64,000 nucleotides of DNA from Acidimicrobiia bacterium (GTDB lineage Bacteria; Actinomycetota; Acidimicrobiia; Acidimicrobiales; AC-14), in the NCBI GenBank assembly GCA_023264995.1, contig JAHFUR010000005.1:1-64000 (forward strand), given 5' to 3'. Positions 35,262 through 45,421 of this stretch are shown piece by piece. The translations under genes and the position numbers were made by a program. Each line of letters starts with the position of its first letter. Position 1 is the stretch's first letter. The notes beneath the pieces were generated by a model. That model saw only the letters and a list, made by a program, of their open reading frames with translations. It had not been told where the DNA came from and searched no databases.

Positions 35262-38111
35262 CTACCCTCTCGCCAGCGCCGGCGCCAGGAACCGGCCGGT
35301 GTAGCTCTCGCGGGTCTTCGCGACCACCTCGGGAGTGCCTTCGACGACCACCGTGCCGCCGCCGTCACCCCCCTCGGGACCGAGGTCCACGACCCAGTCG
35401 GCGCTCTTGATCACATCGAGGTTGTGCTCGATGACCAGCACCGTGTTGCCCTGGTCGACCAAGCGGCTGAGCACGGTGAGCAGCTTGCGGATGTCCTCGA
35501 AGTGGAGGCCGGTGGTGGGCTCGTCGAGGATGTAGATGGTGTGGCCGGTGCCCCGCTTGGACAGCTCGCTGGCCAGCTTCACCCGCTGGGCCTCGCCGCC
35601 CGACAGCGTCGGCGCCGGCTGGCCCAGGCGCACGTAGCCGAGGCCGACGTCGACCAGGGTCGACAGGTGCCGCGAGATCACCGGCTGGTTGGCGAAGAAC
35701 TCGGCGCCCTCCTCGCACGACAGGTCGAGCACCTCGGCCACGTTCTTGCCCTTGAACGTGACGTCGAGCGTGTCGCGGTTGTACCTCCCGCCCTTGCACA
35801 CCTCGCACGGCACGTAGACGTCGGGCAGGAAATGCATCTCGATCTTGATGGTGCCGTCGCCGGCGCACGCCTCGCACCGGCCGCCTTTGACGTTGAAGGA
35901 GAACCGGCCCGGCAGATAGCCCCGGACCTTGGCCTCCTGGGTCTGGCTGAACAGCTTGCGCACGTGGTCCCAGACCCCGGTGTAGGTGGCGGGGTTGGAC
36001 CGCGGCGTGCGGCCGATGGGCGACTGGTCGATGTTGATGACCTTGTCGAGCAGCTCGTCGCCCTCGATCTTCTTGTGCCGACCGGGCACCGTCTTGGACT
36101 TGTAGATGCGCTGCATCAACGCCCGGTAGAGGATGTCGTTCACAAGCGTGGACTTGCCCGACCCGGACACGCCGCTCACGCAGACGAGGCAGCCGAGCGG
36201 CAGCTCCACGTCGATGTTCTTCAGGTTGTGCTCCCGCGCCCCCCGGACGGCCAGCCAGCCGCTGCTCGGCTCCCGGCGCATCGCCGGCACCGGGATGCTC
36301 CGCGCCCCGGACAGGTACTGGCCGGTGATCGACCGCGTCTCGGCCACCAGGTCGGCGACCGACCCGCTGGCCACGATCTCCCCGCCGTGCTCGCCGGCGC
36401 CCGGCCCGATGTCGACCACGTGGTCAGCCACCCGGATGGTGTCCTCGTCGTGCTCGACCACGATCACCGTGTTCCCGATGTCGCGGAGGCGCACGAGGGT
36501 GTCGATGAGCTTGCGGTTGTCGCGCTGGTGCAGCCCGATCGACGGCTCGTCGAGCACGTACAGCACGCCCACCAGGCCGCTGCCGATCTGGCTGGCCAGG
36601 CGGATGCGTTGCGCCTCCCCACCGGCCAGGGTGGCGGCGGAGCGGTTCAGGGTGAGGTAATCGAGGCCGACGTCGAGGAGGAACCGCATGCGGGCGTTGA
36701 CCTCCTTGACCACCCGCTCGGCGATCATCCGGTCGCGCTCGGACAGCTCGACGGTGGCCAGGAACTCGGCCGACTTGGCGATCGAGAGGTCGCACACCTC
36801 GTGGATGTTCTTCCCACCCACCGTGACCCCCAGGGTCTCCGGCTTCAACCGGGCACCCCCGCAGTCGGGGCAGGGCACCTCCCGCATGTAGCCCTCGATC
36901 TGGTCCCGCATGTAGTCGGACTCGGCCTCGGAATGCCGGCGCTGCAGGTAGGGGATGGCGCCCTCGTAGTGGGTGAAGTACGAGCGGGTGCGGCCGTAGC
37001 GGTTGCGGTACTGCACATGGACCTGCTTGGTGCCCGACCCGTACAGGAGCACCTTCTGCTGGGCCTTGGTCAGCTTCTTCCACGGGACGTTCATGCGGAA
37101 GCCGTAGGCCTCGGCCACGGCGCCCATGACCCGGTGGAAGTACTCGCCCCGGGCACCCGACCATGGGCCGACGGCGCCCTCGTCGATGGTGAGGTCAGTG
37201 TTGGGGACGACCAGCTCAGGGTCGACCTCGAAGCGGGTACCCAGCCCGTCGCACTTCGGGCAGGCACCGTAGGGCGAGTTGAACGAGAAGTTGCGGGGAG
37301 CAAGCTCGGGGAACGACGTGCCGTCGTTGGGGCAGGCCAGGTGCTGGCTGAACGTGAGGATCTCGGGCTCGGCGCCGCTCCCCTCCGCGGGCATCAGCTC
37401 GAGCTCGGCCACCCCATCAGCCAGCCTGAGCGCCGTCTCCAAGGAGTCGGTGAGCCGGCGCTCGATGCCCTCCCGCCGCACCAGGCGGTCGACCACCACC
37501 TCGATGGTGTGCATCTCGTAGCGCCCGAGCGTCTTCGCGTCCTTCTCACCCAGGTCGCGCAGCTCCCCGTCGACCCGGGCCCGGGTGTAGCCCTGCGACG
37601 CCAGCTCCTCGAGCAGGCCCTCGTACTCGCCCTTGCGGCCCCGGACCACCGGCGCCAGCACCTGGAAGCGGGTGCCGTCGGGGAGCTGGAGGATGCGGTC
37701 GACGATCTGCTGCGGCGTCTGGCGGGCCACCACCGCCCCGCACTTCGGGCAGTGGGGGACGCCGATACGGGCCCACAGGAGGCGGAGGTAGTCGTAGACC
37801 TCGGTGATGGTCCCGACCGTCGACCGTGGGTTGCGCGACGCCGACTTCTGGTCGATGGAGATGGCTGGCGACAGGCCCTCGATGAAGTCGACATCGGGCT
37901 TGTCCATCTGGCCGAGGAACTGGCGGGCGTACGCCGAGAGAGATTCCACATACCTTCGTTGCCCCTCGGCATAGATCGTGTCGAAGGCCAGCGACGACTT
38001 GCCCGAACCCGAGAGGCCGGTGAACACGATGAGCTTGTCGCGGGGCAGTTCCAGGGAGACGTTGCGCAGGTTGTGCTCCCGCGCCCCGCGAATCACAAGC
38101 TTGTCGGACAC
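35262..38111 (-). CDS. uvrA: Excinuclease ABC subunit A
   Basis: 949 residues, standard length. Two ABC ATPase modules: Walker [15 protein letters not shown] near the N terminus and [15 protein letters not shown] in the second half, with signatures [16 protein letters not shown] and [16 protein letters not shown]. Zinc-binding Cys pairs occur at [24 protein letters not shown] and [18 protein letters not shown]. The [20 protein letters not shown] segment is diagnostic. Dimeric damage-recognition protein of nucleotide excision repair. Monocistronic in appearance. Its antisense strand is open for kilobases, a GC-rich artefact. Confidence 0.98.
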   Translation of the reverse strand: MSDKLVIRGAREHNLRNVSLELPRDKLIVFTGLSGSGKSSLAFDTIYAEGQRRYVESLSAYARQFLGQMDKPDVDFIEGLSPAISIDQKSASRNPRSTVGTITEVYDYLRLLWARIGVPHCPKCGAVVARQTPQQIVDRILQLPDGTRFQVLAPVVRGRKGEYEGLLEELASQGYTRARVDGELRDLGEKDAKTLGRYEMHTIEVVVDRLVRREGIERRLTDSLETALRLADGVAELELMPAEGSGAEPEILTFSQHLACPNDGTSFPELAPRNFSFNSPYGACPKCDGLGTRFEVDPELVVPNTDLTIDEGAVGPWSGARGEYFHRVMGAVAEAYGFRMNVPWKKLTKAQQKVLLYGSGTKQVHVQYRNRYGRTRSYFTHYEGAIPYLQRRHSEAESDYMRDQIEGYMREVPCPDCGGARLKPETLGVTVGGKNIHEVCDLSIAKSAEFLATVELSERDRMIAERVVKEVNARMRFLLDVGLDYLTLNRSAATLAGGEAQRIRLASQIGSGLVGVLYVLDEPSIGLHQRDNRKLIDTLVRLRDIGNTVIVVEHDEDTIRVADHVVDIGPGAGEHGGEIVASGSVADLVAETRSITGQYLSGARSIPVPAMRREPSSGWLAVRGAREHNLKNIDVELPLGCLVCVSGVSGSGKSTLVNDILYRALMQRIYKSKTVPGRHKKIEGDELLDKVINIDQSPIGRTPRSNPATYTGVWDHVRKLFSQTQEAKVRGYLPGRFSFNVKGGRCEACAGDGTIKIEMHFLPDVYVPCEVCKGGRYNRDTLDVTFKGKNVAEVLDLSCEEGAEFFANQPVISRHLSTLVDVGLGYVRLGQPAPTLSGGEAQRVKLASELSKRGTGHTIYILDEPTTGLHFEDIRKLLTVLSRLVDQGNTVLVIEHNLDVIKSADWVVDLGPEGGDGGGTVVVEGTPEVVAKTRESYTGRFLAPALARG

Positions 38112-38132
38112 CCTCGCGAGGTTACGCCTCGG

Positions 38133-39800
38133 TTAGGACGTCCGGAGCACGAGGATCTGCCAGTTGGCGTACGTCGTGGCCGACTCGCGGACGAGCCCCG
38201 GCGGAAGAAGGGCCAGGTCGCTGGCATCCCTGGTGACGAACGTGAACCGTTGCACGCCGGCCGGCCCGAGACGGTCGACGAGGGTAGCCAGGTCGGCCCG
38301 TTTGGACAGGAGCCAACGCTGGCGGTCGAACGTCGGCCAGGCCATGCGGGGAACGAGGGGGATGGTCGTGACCATGACCGGCCGGCCCGGCCCGGCGGCC
38401 CGGTCGAGGGCAGCCACGAACCCGGCGCCCCGCTGGTGGGACGCCCGCAGGCTCCCAACCCCCATGGCGCCCAGGGCCAGCGAGCTGGCCACCACACCGA
38501 CGACGAGCGGCCGCGACCCGCAGGCCCGGATGGCGTACACGGCCAAGGGCAGGGCTACGGGCAGGGCGAGGGCGAAGTACCGCCCGCCCCACTCGCCCGA
38601 CCCGCCGGTGGCGTACTGGGTGGCGACAACGCCGGCGGCGAAGACCGCCGCCGTCACCCCGGCCAGGCGGGCGGCCGGCGAGGCAAAGGTCGACCGGCCG
38701 GCCAGGGCCAGGCCAGCGACCGCCACGGGGCAGGTGATCAGCAGGCCCGGGACGATGTTGGTGGGGTCGAGGACCAGCGCGAGCAGCGCAGCAGCGCCGG
38801 CCACACCCACCCCCGTCGCCGTGCCCGGTCGGTGCCGGCGGACGGTGTAGGCGGCGAACAGGAGGCCGCCGAGCACCAGGACCAGGAGGAGGTCGACCGT
38901 TCGGGACGCGTCGTAGCTGGGCCGCAGCCACGTGAGGACGAACGCCTGCTTGCGGTCGGCAAGGAACCCTGCCGTCGGGATGGGGCTGGTCGGCCCGCCG
39001 CCAGCGACCGGCCCACCCACGATGTGCCCGATCCATGCCCGCTCCAGGGCGCGGCCGGCGAAGCCGGCCAACAACGACGACGCCGCGACCAGCCCGGCGA
39101 CGAGGCGGTCGCGCCGGAAGCCGACCACCACGGCGGCAGCGGCCAGGCCCAGGGCCAGGAACGCCGCTTCCGTGCGCAGCAGGACGGCCGCAATGACGCA
39201 CGGGAGGACGGCGAGTGCGTACACCCGGCTGCGCCGTTCGAAGGCGACGGCGGCCGCCAGCACAGCGCCGGCCGCGCACGCCGCGCCCAGGGTGTGGGCG
39301 ATGACCAGGTACCCGTCGAAGAACAGGGGCGAGGCCACGCCCGCCACCCAGAGGGTCGGACGGGCCAGCGCCGGGTCGATCCGGCCAGCGAGCAGGGCGG
39401 CCAGGCCGGCGGCGGCCACCGTGCCCAGCACGGACAAGGCCACCATGCCGGCCACGCCGGCGACCCGGTCGGCCCCGGCCAGCATGAGGGCATAGAGCGG
39501 GTGCTTGCCGAATGGGGCGACACCCTTCTGGCCCCATTCGGACAGCTCGAGCGGGTAGGCGGCCCGCGCCGGGTCGGCCTCCGGCACCGGGTGCTCCACG
39601 ATCCACCCGTCGCCCCGGGACAGCGAACGGGCCTGAATGATGGCCGCGCCCTCGTCGGCCGAGAACGACGAGCCGGTGCCGATGAAGGGCATCAGGGCGA
39701 GGAGGCCGACGGCCAATACAGCCAGGTGGGCCCACAAGGGGGCTTTCCACAGCCGTCGAACGTCCGGCTCCGCCGCGACCGGGTCCGCCACGAGCGTCAT
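38133..39800 (-). CDS. Polytopic membrane protein, GT-C-like
   Basis: 555 residues, about twelve membrane segments after a cytoplasmic head. The first external loop has [20 protein letters not shown] with an acidic pair, then [20 protein letters not shown], a layout seen in GT39/GT87-like lipid-linked sugar transferases of actinobacteria. A soluble C-terminal segment ([20 protein letters not shown]) ends the protein. It lies 21 bp upstream of uvrA on the same strand, so read-through into uvrA is possible. Enzymatic role inferred by fold only. Confidence 0.65.
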   Translation of the reverse strand: MTLVADPVAAEPDVRRLWKAPLWAHLAVLAVGLLALMPFIGTGSSFSADEGAAIIQARSLSRGDGWIVEHPVPEADPARAAYPLELSEWGQKGVAPFGKHPLYALMLAGADRVAGVAGMVALSVLGTVAAAGLAALLAGRIDPALARPTLWVAGVASPLFFDGYLVIAHTLGAACAAGAVLAAAVAFERRSRVYALAVLPCVIAAVLLRTEAAFLALGLAAAAVVVGFRRDRLVAGLVAASSLLAGFAGRALERAWIGHIVGGPVAGGGPTSPIPTAGFLADRKQAFVLTWLRPSYDASRTVDLLLVLVLGGLLFAAYTVRRHRPGTATGVGVAGAAALLALVLDPTNIVPGLLITCPVAVAGLALAGRSTFASPAARLAGVTAAVFAAGVVATQYATGGSGEWGGRYFALALPVALPLAVYAIRACGSRPLVVGVVASSLALGAMGVGSLRASHQRGAGFVAALDRAAGPGRPVMVTTIPLVPRMAWPTFDRQRWLLSKRADLATLVDRLGPAGVQRFTFVTRDASDLALLPPGLVRESATTYANWQILVLRTS

Positions 39801-39854
39801 GGGACGAGTATCGACCGGTCCCGGCCCGTTCTTGACGGTGGGGCATCATGTGGC

Positions 39855-40958
39855 ATGGCGGCGCCCGAGCAGCGCAACAGCGTCGACCGACCGCTCCTCC
39901 TCGCCGTGGTGGCCATCCACGTCCTGGCCATCGCTCGACCGGTCGACGTCCTCTTCCCGGTCGACCCCTGGTCCGTCGGCCGGATGCTGCTCCACGGCCA
40001 GATCCCCTACCGTGACTTCCAGTTCGAGTACCCGCCGCTCTCCGCGGTGGCGTTCCTGCTGCCCGGGTTGGTCCCCCATGGCGTGGCGCCGACCGTGCTG
40101 GCCCTGCAGGCCCTGGGGATGGAGCTGCTCGCCGTCGTCTTCATCCGCGGGCAGGCAGGGGCGCTGCGGCGCTACGCCGCCCTGTCGTTCCTGCTCTTCC
40201 CGTTCCTGGCCGGCGGCTTCGACGCGTTCCCCATGGCCGCGCTGGCGGTGAGCACCGCCCTCCTCGCCGCCGGCAACCCGGCCGGTTGGGCCGTGGTCGC
40301 CGCCGGCGCCATGATGAAGATCAGCCCCGGCCTGGCCTGGGCCTGGTGCCGCGACCACCTGGTCCAGGCCGGCGCCGCCCTGGTGGTCACCCTCGCCGTG
40401 GTGCTGGCCCCGCTGGCGCTGGCCCGCCACCGCGACGACGACTGGCTGTCCTACAACGTCCACCGGGGGGTCCAGGTCGAGTCGGTGGCGGCCACGACCA
40501 CCTGGCTGGCCCACCAGGTCACCGGGCGCAGCTCCACCTTCGCCTACCGGTTCAAGGCCTACGAGATCGACCACGCCTCGGGCGCGGCCGTCGCGTGGGT
40601 CGGCGCCGGCGCCCTGGCCATGCTCTGGATCGCGGCCCGGGCCAAGGGCCGCAGCGCGTGGGTGCTGGCCCTGCTGGCCGTCGACGTGTTCCTCGTGTCC
40701 TCGAAGGTGCTCAGTCCCCAGTACCTGGCCTGGACCGCGCCGCTCGCCGCCGTCGTCGGCGGCCGGACGTTCCGGCTCCACCTGGCCATGGCCGCCCTGA
40801 CCGTCGTGGCCTACTCGGTGGTGTCGGGGCGCGAGGCGATCCTGGTCGTCTCGGCGCTGCGGAACGTCATCCTGGTCGCCACCGTGGCCCTGGGCCTCTG
40901 GGGGCTCCGAGGGCCGGTGACGGCGCCGGCGGAGGACGCGCTCAGCCCACCTGCTTGA
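39855..40958 (+). CDS. GT87/DUF2029-like polytopic membrane protein
   Basis: 367 residues from the ATG at 39855; the same frame is open for 4.4 kb further upstream, but only as antisense of uvrA and its neighbour. About nine hydrophobic segments. After the first helix, [20 protein letters not shown] and [18 protein letters not shown] match the GT87 family (polyprenol-phosphate-mannose dependent mannosyltransferases), including the YPP motif and the loop Asp. A Lys/Ser motif ([12 protein letters not shown]) follows the middle helices. Convergent with uvrB, with a 17-bp overlap of the coding ends. Confidence 0.78.
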   Translation: MAAPEQRNSVDRPLLLAVVAIHVLAIARPVDVLFPVDPWSVGRMLLHGQIPYRDFQFEYPPLSAVAFLLPGLVPHGVAPTVLALQALGMELLAVVFIRGQAGALRRYAALSFLLFPFLAGGFDAFPMAALAVSTALLAAGNPAGWAVVAAGAMMKISPGLAWAWCRDHLVQAGAALVVTLAVVLAPLALARHRDDDWLSYNVHRGVQVESVAATTTWLAHQVTGRSSTFAYRFKAYEIDHASGAAVAWVGAGALAMLWIAARAKGRSAWVLALLAVDVFLVSSKVLSPQYLAWTAPLAAVVGGRTFRLHLAMAALTVVAYSVVSGREAILVVSALRNVILVATVALGLWGLRGPVTAPAEDALSPPA

Positions 40959-42963
40959 GCTCTCGTTTCAGGTCGTGGATCTCGTCGCGGAGGCGGGCGG
41001 CGTACTCGAAACGCAGGTCGGTGGCCGCCTGCTTCATCTCCTCCTCGAGGGTCTGGATCAGGCGGGCCAGCTCGTCCTGCGGCAGCTCGGCGAAATCGGT
41101 GCGGACCTTGTCGCGCGTGCGGGAGCGCCTGTCCTTCCCCGGGCGGGGCGCCTCACCGTTGCCGTCGGGCCGGAGCATGGCCAGGATGTCGGTGACGGCC
41201 TTGCGGATGGTCTGGGGGTCGATGCCATGCTCGACGTTGTAGGCCTCCTGCACACCTCGCCGGCGGTTGGTCTCCGAGATGGCCCGCTGCATGGAGTCGG
41301 TGACCTTGTCGGCGTACATGATCACCTGCCCGTCGACGTTGCGGGCCGCCCGCCCCATGGTCTGGATCAGCGACGTCTCGCTGCGCAGGAACCCTTCCTT
41401 GTCGGCGTCGAGGATGGCCACCAGGCTCACCTCGGGCAGGTCGAGGCCCTCACGCAGCAGGTTGATGCCCACCAGCACGTCGAACTCGCCCAGGCGCAGG
41501 TCGCGCAGGATCTCGATGCGCTGGATGGTGTCGACCTCGCTGTGGAGGTACCGGACCTTCACGCCCAGCTCCAGCAGGTAGTCGGTGAGGTCCTCGGCCA
41601 TCTTCTTGGTCAGCGTGGTCACCAGGACGCGGTCGCCCTTCTCGGTGGTGACCCGGATCTGCTCCATGAGGTCGTCGATCTGGCCCTTGGTGGGCTTGAC
41701 CACCACCTCGGGGTCGGTCAGGCCGGTGGGCCGTACGATCTGCTCGACGATCTGAGTGGACTGGCCGATCTCGTAGTCGGATGGAGTGGCCGACAAGAAG
41801 ATGCACTGGTTGACCCGCTCGTACCACTCGTCGAAGCGGAGGGGACGGTTGTCGGCGGCCGACGGCAGGCGGAAACCATGGTCGACCAGGGTTTCCTTGC
41901 GGGACCGGTCGCCCTCGTACTGGCCGTGGAGCTGGGGCACGGTGACGTGCGACTCGTCGATGACGAGCAGGAAGTCCTTGGGGAAGAAGTCGAGCAGGGT
42001 GTGGGGCGGCTGGCCGGCGACCCGCCCGTCGATGTGGCGGGAGTAGTTCTCGATGCCGTTGCAGAAGCCGACCTCCTGCATCATCTCCAGGTCGTAGCTG
42101 GTCCGCATGCGCAGGCGCTGGGCCTCGAGGAGCTTGCCCTCCTTCTCGAACCAGGCCAGGCGCTCCTGGAGCTCGACTTCGATCCCGCCGATGGCCTTCC
42201 GCATCCGCTCCTCGCCGGCCACGTAGTGGGTGGCCGGGAAGACGATGACCTCATCCAGCACCTCGAGGATCTCGCCGGTCAATGGGTCGACCCGGCTGAT
42301 GCGCTCCACCTCGTCGCCGAACAGCTCGATCCGCACGCCGGTCTCGTCGTACGCGGGGTGGACCTCGATGGTGTCGCCCCGCACCCGGAACTTGCCCCGG
42401 GTGAAGTTCATGTCGTTCCGCTCGTACTGCATGTCGACGAGCTGGCGGAGGATGGCCCGCTGGTCGATCTCCATGCCCCTCGACAGCGGCAGGACGTGCT
42501 TGGTGTACTCCTCCGGCGTGCCCAGGCCGTAGATGCACGAGACCGAAGCGACGACGATCACGTCGCGCCGGCTGACCAGCGCCCACGTGGCCGAATGGCG
42601 CAGCCGCTCGATCTCGTCGTTGATCGAGCTGTCCTTCTCGATGTAGGTGTCGCTGGACGGCAGGTAGGCCTCGGGCTGGTAGTAGTCGTAGTAGGAGACG
42701 AAGTACTCGACCCGGTTGTTCGGGAAGAACTCCCGGTACTCGTTGGCCAGCTGGGCGGCCAGCGACTTGTTGGGGGCGATGATCAGCGTCGGCCGCTGGA
42801 CCTGCTCGATCGTCCAGGCCACCGTGGCGCTCTTCCCGCTCCCGGTGATGCCCAGCAGGGTCTGGAACCGGTCGCCCCGCTCCACGCCGGCGGCCAGGGC
42901 CTCGATGGCCTTGGGCTGGTCGCCGGCGGGCTGGAAGTCGCTCACGACCTTGAACGGGGGCAT
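40942..42963 (-). CDS. uvrB: Excinuclease ABC subunit B
   Basis: 673 residues. Helicase-like motif [16 protein letters not shown], the beta-hairpin [20 protein letters not shown] that probes DNA, motif [16 protein letters not shown], motif [16 protein letters not shown], and a C-terminal UVR domain ([20 protein letters not shown]) that binds UvrC. The N-terminal [17 protein letters not shown] is typical. Receives damaged sites from UvrA. The start lies 28 bp from the left inverted repeat of the AbiEi/DUF559 cassette, so that element lies within its promoter region. Confidence 0.98.
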   Translation of the reverse strand: MPPFKVVSDFQPAGDQPKAIEALAAGVERGDRFQTLLGITGSGKSATVAWTIEQVQRPTLIIAPNKSLAAQLANEYREFFPNNRVEYFVSYYDYYQPEAYLPSSDTYIEKDSSINDEIERLRHSATWALVSRRDVIVVASVSCIYGLGTPEEYTKHVLPLSRGMEIDQRAILRQLVDMQYERNDMNFTRGKFRVRGDTIEVHPAYDETGVRIELFGDEVERISRVDPLTGEILEVLDEVIVFPATHYVAGEERMRKAIGGIEVELQERLAWFEKEGKLLEAQRLRMRTSYDLEMMQEVGFCNGIENYSRHIDGRVAGQPPHTLLDFFPKDFLLVIDESHVTVPQLHGQYEGDRSRKETLVDHGFRLPSAADNRPLRFDEWYERVNQCIFLSATPSDYEIGQSTQIVEQIVRPTGLTDPEVVVKPTKGQIDDLMEQIRVTTEKGDRVLVTTLTKKMAEDLTDYLLELGVKVRYLHSEVDTIQRIEILRDLRLGEFDVLVGINLLREGLDLPEVSLVAILDADKEGFLRSETSLIQTMGRAARNVDGQVIMYADKVTDSMQRAISETNRRRGVQEAYNVEHGIDPQTIRKAVTDILAMLRPDGNGEAPRPGKDRRSRTRDKVRTDFAELPQDELARLIQTLEEEMKQAATDLRFEYAARLRDEIHDLKRELKQVG

Positions 42964-42990
42964 CGGCGATCAGGCTACGACGACCCTGTG

Positions 42991-43039
42991 ACAACTGGTG
43001 ACGATCGGACACGCCCCAGCCTGTCAAACCGTCACCAGT
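42991..43039 (+). repeat. Left inverted repeat of the AbiEi/DUF559 cassette
   Basis: Matches the reverse complement of 43793-43841 at 40 of 49 positions, including 23 consecutive bases starting CAACTGGTGACGATCGGAC. The element itself is an imperfect hairpin, with CTGGTGACG at one end and CGTCACCAG at the other. Its first half also matches the coding stretch 43118-43144 of the adjacent gene. It lies between the divergent uvrB and DUF559 starts. Confidence 0.85.
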
Positions 43040-43075
43040 CGACGGAGCGGGGGAGTTGAAATAGACTGAAAAGTC

Positions 43076-43849
43076 GTGAAAGATAATTTCATTCTTCTGG
43101 CCGAGCGCCAGCACGGGCTGGTGACCATCGGCCAGGCTCGGGCCGCCGGCCTGACCCGTTCGGCCATCCTCCACCGCCTCGCCTCCGGTCGCTGGGAACC
43201 GGTAGGGGTCGGGGTCTACCGCCTGGCGGGAACGCCTCGCACCTGGGAGCAACGCCTCAACGCGCTCGTCCTCGCATCCGGCCCGTCGGCGGCGGCGTCC
43301 CACCGGTCAGCCGCCGCTCTGCTGGCGATCCCGGGGTTCAGCCGGTCGGGTGCCGTCGAGGTCGTGACCCCCCGTCCTCGCCGCCACCGGGATCCCACTG
43401 ACCGTGCCCTCGCCCAGCCCGGCCGGAAGGGCATCGGCGTGATGCGGGTTCTCCTCGATGAGCGCAGCGCCGGCCACGTCCCGCCGGCGAGCGAGCTGGA
43501 GGCATGCTTCGTCGCTCTCGTGGGGAGGTTCGGCCTCCCCGAGCCCGTCCGCCAGTTCGACGCCGGCGACGGCACCGGCTGGGTGGGCCGCGTCGACTTC
43601 GCCTACCCGACCGCCAAGCTGCTGATCGAGCTCGACAGCCATCGTCACCACAGTTCCAAGCTGGACCGAGAGGCCGATGCTGCCCGCGACCGCCGGCTCC
43701 GCGCCGCCGGCTGGCGGGTCGAGCGGTTCGGCTGGGAGGACGTCACTGCTCCCCAGCGGGTGGTCGCCCTTCTTCGAGCGATCCTCTCGGGCGTTGGTGA
43801 CGATCCGACAGGCCCGAGCGTGTCCGATCGTCACCAGTTGGCAGGATGA
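43076..43849 (+). CDS. AbiEi-type winged-helix/DUF559 endonuclease-like fusion protein
   Basis: 257 residues. The N-terminal 50 residues (LLAERQHGLVTIGQARAAGL, then RSAILHRLASGRWEPVGVGVYRLAG) are the AbiEi antitoxin winged-helix pattern. The C-terminal half has the DUF559/Vsr-like nuclease features: GRVDFAYPTAKLLIELDSH with Asp and Glu-x-Asp metal positions, then RDRRLRAAGWRVERFGWEDV. Such stand-alone fusions are frequent in actinobacteria; function is unproven, with defence or toxin-antitoxin roles suspected. The gene lies between 49-bp inverted repeats, and its last 19 codons are read from the right repeat, overlapping coaE by 107 bp tail to tail. Confidence 0.8.
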   Translation: MKDNFILLAERQHGLVTIGQARAAGLTRSAILHRLASGRWEPVGVGVYRLAGTPRTWEQRLNALVLASGPSAAASHRSAAALLAIPGFSRSGAVEVVTPRPRRHRDPTDRALAQPGRKGIGVMRVLLDERSAGHVPPASELEACFVALVGRFGLPEPVRQFDAGDGTGWVGRVDFAYPTAKLLIELDSHRHHSSKLDREADAARDRRLRAAGWRVERFGWEDVTAPQRVVALLRAILSGVGDDPTGPSVSDRHQLAG

Positions 43850-44429
43850 CCCGGGCCCACAGGTCGTCGACCTGCGGCGCCAGCGCCTCCACCGGGCCGG
43901 CGTTGTCGAGCACGATGTCGGCCGCGGCCAGCCGGTCGGCCCTCGGGATCTGGGCGGCGATGCGCCGGCGGGCGTCGGCCTCGTCCATGCCCCGGCCGGC
44001 GACCAGCCGGCGCACGGCCACGTCCTCCGGGCAGTCGACGACAACGATGGCCGCCTCACCGTAGGAACGGCCCGACTCGATCAGCAGCGGGATCTCGAGG
44101 ACGACGACAGCGTCGGAGCCGGCCAGTGCCGCCAGGCGGTCGGCGATGGCGGTGCGCACCTGCGGGTGGACGATGGCGTTGAGGTCGGCCAGCGCCGGCG
44201 GGTCGCCAAAGACCAGGCCGGCAAGGGCAGCCCGGTCGATCGACCCGTCCGCGGCCGCCACCGCGGGACCGAACCGGTCGAGGACGGCCCGGTGGCCGGC
44301 GGTACCGGGTGCGACCGCATCGCGGGCCAGCCGGTCGGCGTCGACCACAACCGCCCCCCGGTCGGCCAACATGGAGGCAACGGTGGACTTGCCCGACCCG
44401 ATGCCACCCGTCAAGCCCACTACCACCAT
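43743..44429 (-). CDS. coaE: Dephospho-CoA kinase with repeat-derived C-terminal extension
   Basis: 228 residues from the ATG at 44429. P-loop VVGLTGGIGSGKSTVASMLA, DADRLARDAV, the LID/CoA region IPLLIESGRSYGEAAIVVVD and RRIAAQIPRADRLAAADIVL are standard for the last step of CoA synthesis. Family members normally end soon after the VDDLWARV-type helix; here about 30 more residues (TGDDRTRSGLSDRHQRPRGS and on) are read from the right inverted repeat and the 3' end of the DUF559 gene. An alternative start is the ATG at 44450 (GGAGG nearby). The 44429 ATG shares CCATGG with the start of the divergent gene. Confidence 0.9.
   Translation of the reverse strand: MVVVGLTGGIGSGKSTVASMLADRGAVVVDADRLARDAVAPGTAGHRAVLDRFGPAVAAADGSIDRAALAGLVFGDPPALADLNAIVHPQVRTAIADRLAALAGSDAVVVLEIPLLIESGRSYGEAAIVVVDCPEDVAVRRLVAGRGMDEADARRRIAAQIPRADRLAAADIVLDNAGPVEALAPQVDDLWARVILPTGDDRTRSGLSDRHQRPRGSLEEGRPPAGEQ
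43793..43841 (-). repeat. Right inverted repeat of the AbiEi/DUF559 cassette
   Basis: Near-perfect hairpin: TTGGTGACGATC at one end and GATCGTCACCA at the other, with a 20-base centre. On the minus strand it reads in frame as LVTIGHARACRIVTN, resembling the LVTIGQARAAGLT segment of the gene it follows. It is coding for the C termini of both convergent genes, which suggests later insertion next to coaE. Confidence 0.85.
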
Positions 44430-45108
44430 GGCCGATAAGGACCGTATCATCGCCCTCCGACGACCGGCGTCGCAGTTGTTCTCCCCCCGAGCCGACGAGC
44501 GGCTGGCGGCGGCGCGCGCCCAGAACAAGCGTGCGCGGGCGACCTTGACCGACCGGGCCGGCGAGTGGCCGGCCAATTCCCCCGGCTCGCTCAACGCCTG
44601 GCTCCTCCTGGTCACGACCAAGCCGCCGGTCTGGCGAGACCCGCTGCTGACGTGGGTCGACCGGCCGCTGGCCCTCGGGGAGGCCAACGAGAGCTTCTTC
44701 TACCCCGACCCCCTGGGCTTCTGGAGCGAGATCCGGCGCTGGTCGCTGGTCCTCTTCCGGCTCCGCTACCCGACCTGGGGCCTGGGCGAGGCGCTGGCCC
44801 TGACCAGCCTGCTCCACGTCGGCGAAGACCCCGGCCGGTTCCGCACTGCCTTCGACCTGTTCTCGCCCCGCGTCGTCCTGTTCCTCGACGAACCGTCCTG
44901 GCTCGGGTCAGGCCTCGACGTGCAGAAGTCGGTGAGCCACTACATCAAGGACCCCCACCGGGCCGGCCAGGTCTACGAGGGGTTCTGGGGCGAGGCGGCC
45001 GACGGGGTGATCGTCGGCAAGTCGCCGCAGCACCCGACCACCCACAAGCTCTACCGGGAGGACGACATGATCGGCTTCCTCCGCTCGGCGCCCATCCCCC
45101 ACGGGTGA
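44428..45108 (+). CDS. Conserved-looking protein of unknown function
   Basis: 226 residues. The ATG at 44428 overlaps the coaE start within CCATGG; no ribosome site is visible and the transcript may be leaderless. The sequence is rich in Trp, Pro and Leu (SLNAWLLLVTTKPPVWRDPL, FFYPDPLGFWSEIRRWSLVL), with an EDPGRFRTAFDLFSPRVVLF segment and a C-terminal GKSPQHPTTHKLYREDDM. No signal peptide, membrane segment or known motif. Codon structure (GC at third positions) fits a real gene. Function unknown. Confidence 0.65.
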   Translation: MADKDRIIALRRPASQLFSPRADERLAAARAQNKRARATLTDRAGEWPANSPGSLNAWLLLVTTKPPVWRDPLLTWVDRPLALGEANESFFYPDPLGFWSEIRRWSLVLFRLRYPTWGLGEALALTSLLHVGEDPGRFRTAFDLFSPRVVLFLDEPSWLGSGLDVQKSVSHYIKDPHRAGQVYEGFWGEAADGVIVGKSPQHPTTHKLYREDDMIGFLRSAPIPHG

Positions 45109-45115
45109 GCGCCGG

Positions 45116-45421
45116 CTACGCCGGCGTCACGAACTGGACGGCGTGGCGGGTGCCCAGGAGGGGCTTGACCAGCCGGTCGATCACCTCGCGGTGGCGGGGG
45201 TCGGAGGCGTACCGCTTGTAGGCCTCCAGGTCGTCGAACTCGGCGACCACGGCGAACCGGTCGTTCCCGACGGCCACGCCGGCGTCAGGGCCCAGCCGGT
45301 ACGACCGGATGTCGGGGATCTGGGCCGGCAACTGGGCCAGCGCGTCGCTCAGCGCCTGGACCTGGGCGTCGCTCGTGCCCGGCTTCCAGGTGAACAGGGC
45401 AACGTGGGTTACACCTCCCAC
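45116..45421 (-). CDS. Dabb-family (stress-responsive A/B barrel) protein
   Basis: 101 residues. GTG start overlapping the end of the hydrolase gene by 13 bp. The pattern VTHVALFTWKPGTSDAQVQA, then AQLPAQIPDIRSYRLGPDAG, DRFAVVAEFDDLEAYKRYAS, and DPRHREVIDRLVKPL is that of the dimeric alpha-beta barrel Dabb domain. Members include stress proteins and small-molecule cyclases; the specific role is unknown. Probably in an operon with the upstream hydrolase. Confidence 0.88.
   Translation of the reverse strand: MGGVTHVALFTWKPGTSDAQVQALSDALAQLPAQIPDIRSYRLGPDAGVAVGNDRFAVVAEFDDLEAYKRYASDPRHREVIDRLVKPLLGTRHAVQFVTPA

Noticed and set aside
35424-39854. Very long plus-strand open frame (over 4 kb) upstream of and in frame with the GT87-like gene
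   Set aside because: It is the antisense of uvrA and of the neighbouring membrane-protein gene. Its composition is the mirror of a GC-rich real frame, without domains or a ribosome site. Only the part from 39855 is a plausible gene.
42964-43075. SOS (LexA) box upstream of uvrB
   Set aside because: No GAAC-N4-GTTC or similar site was found here or ahead of uvrA; the only structure is the inverted repeat.
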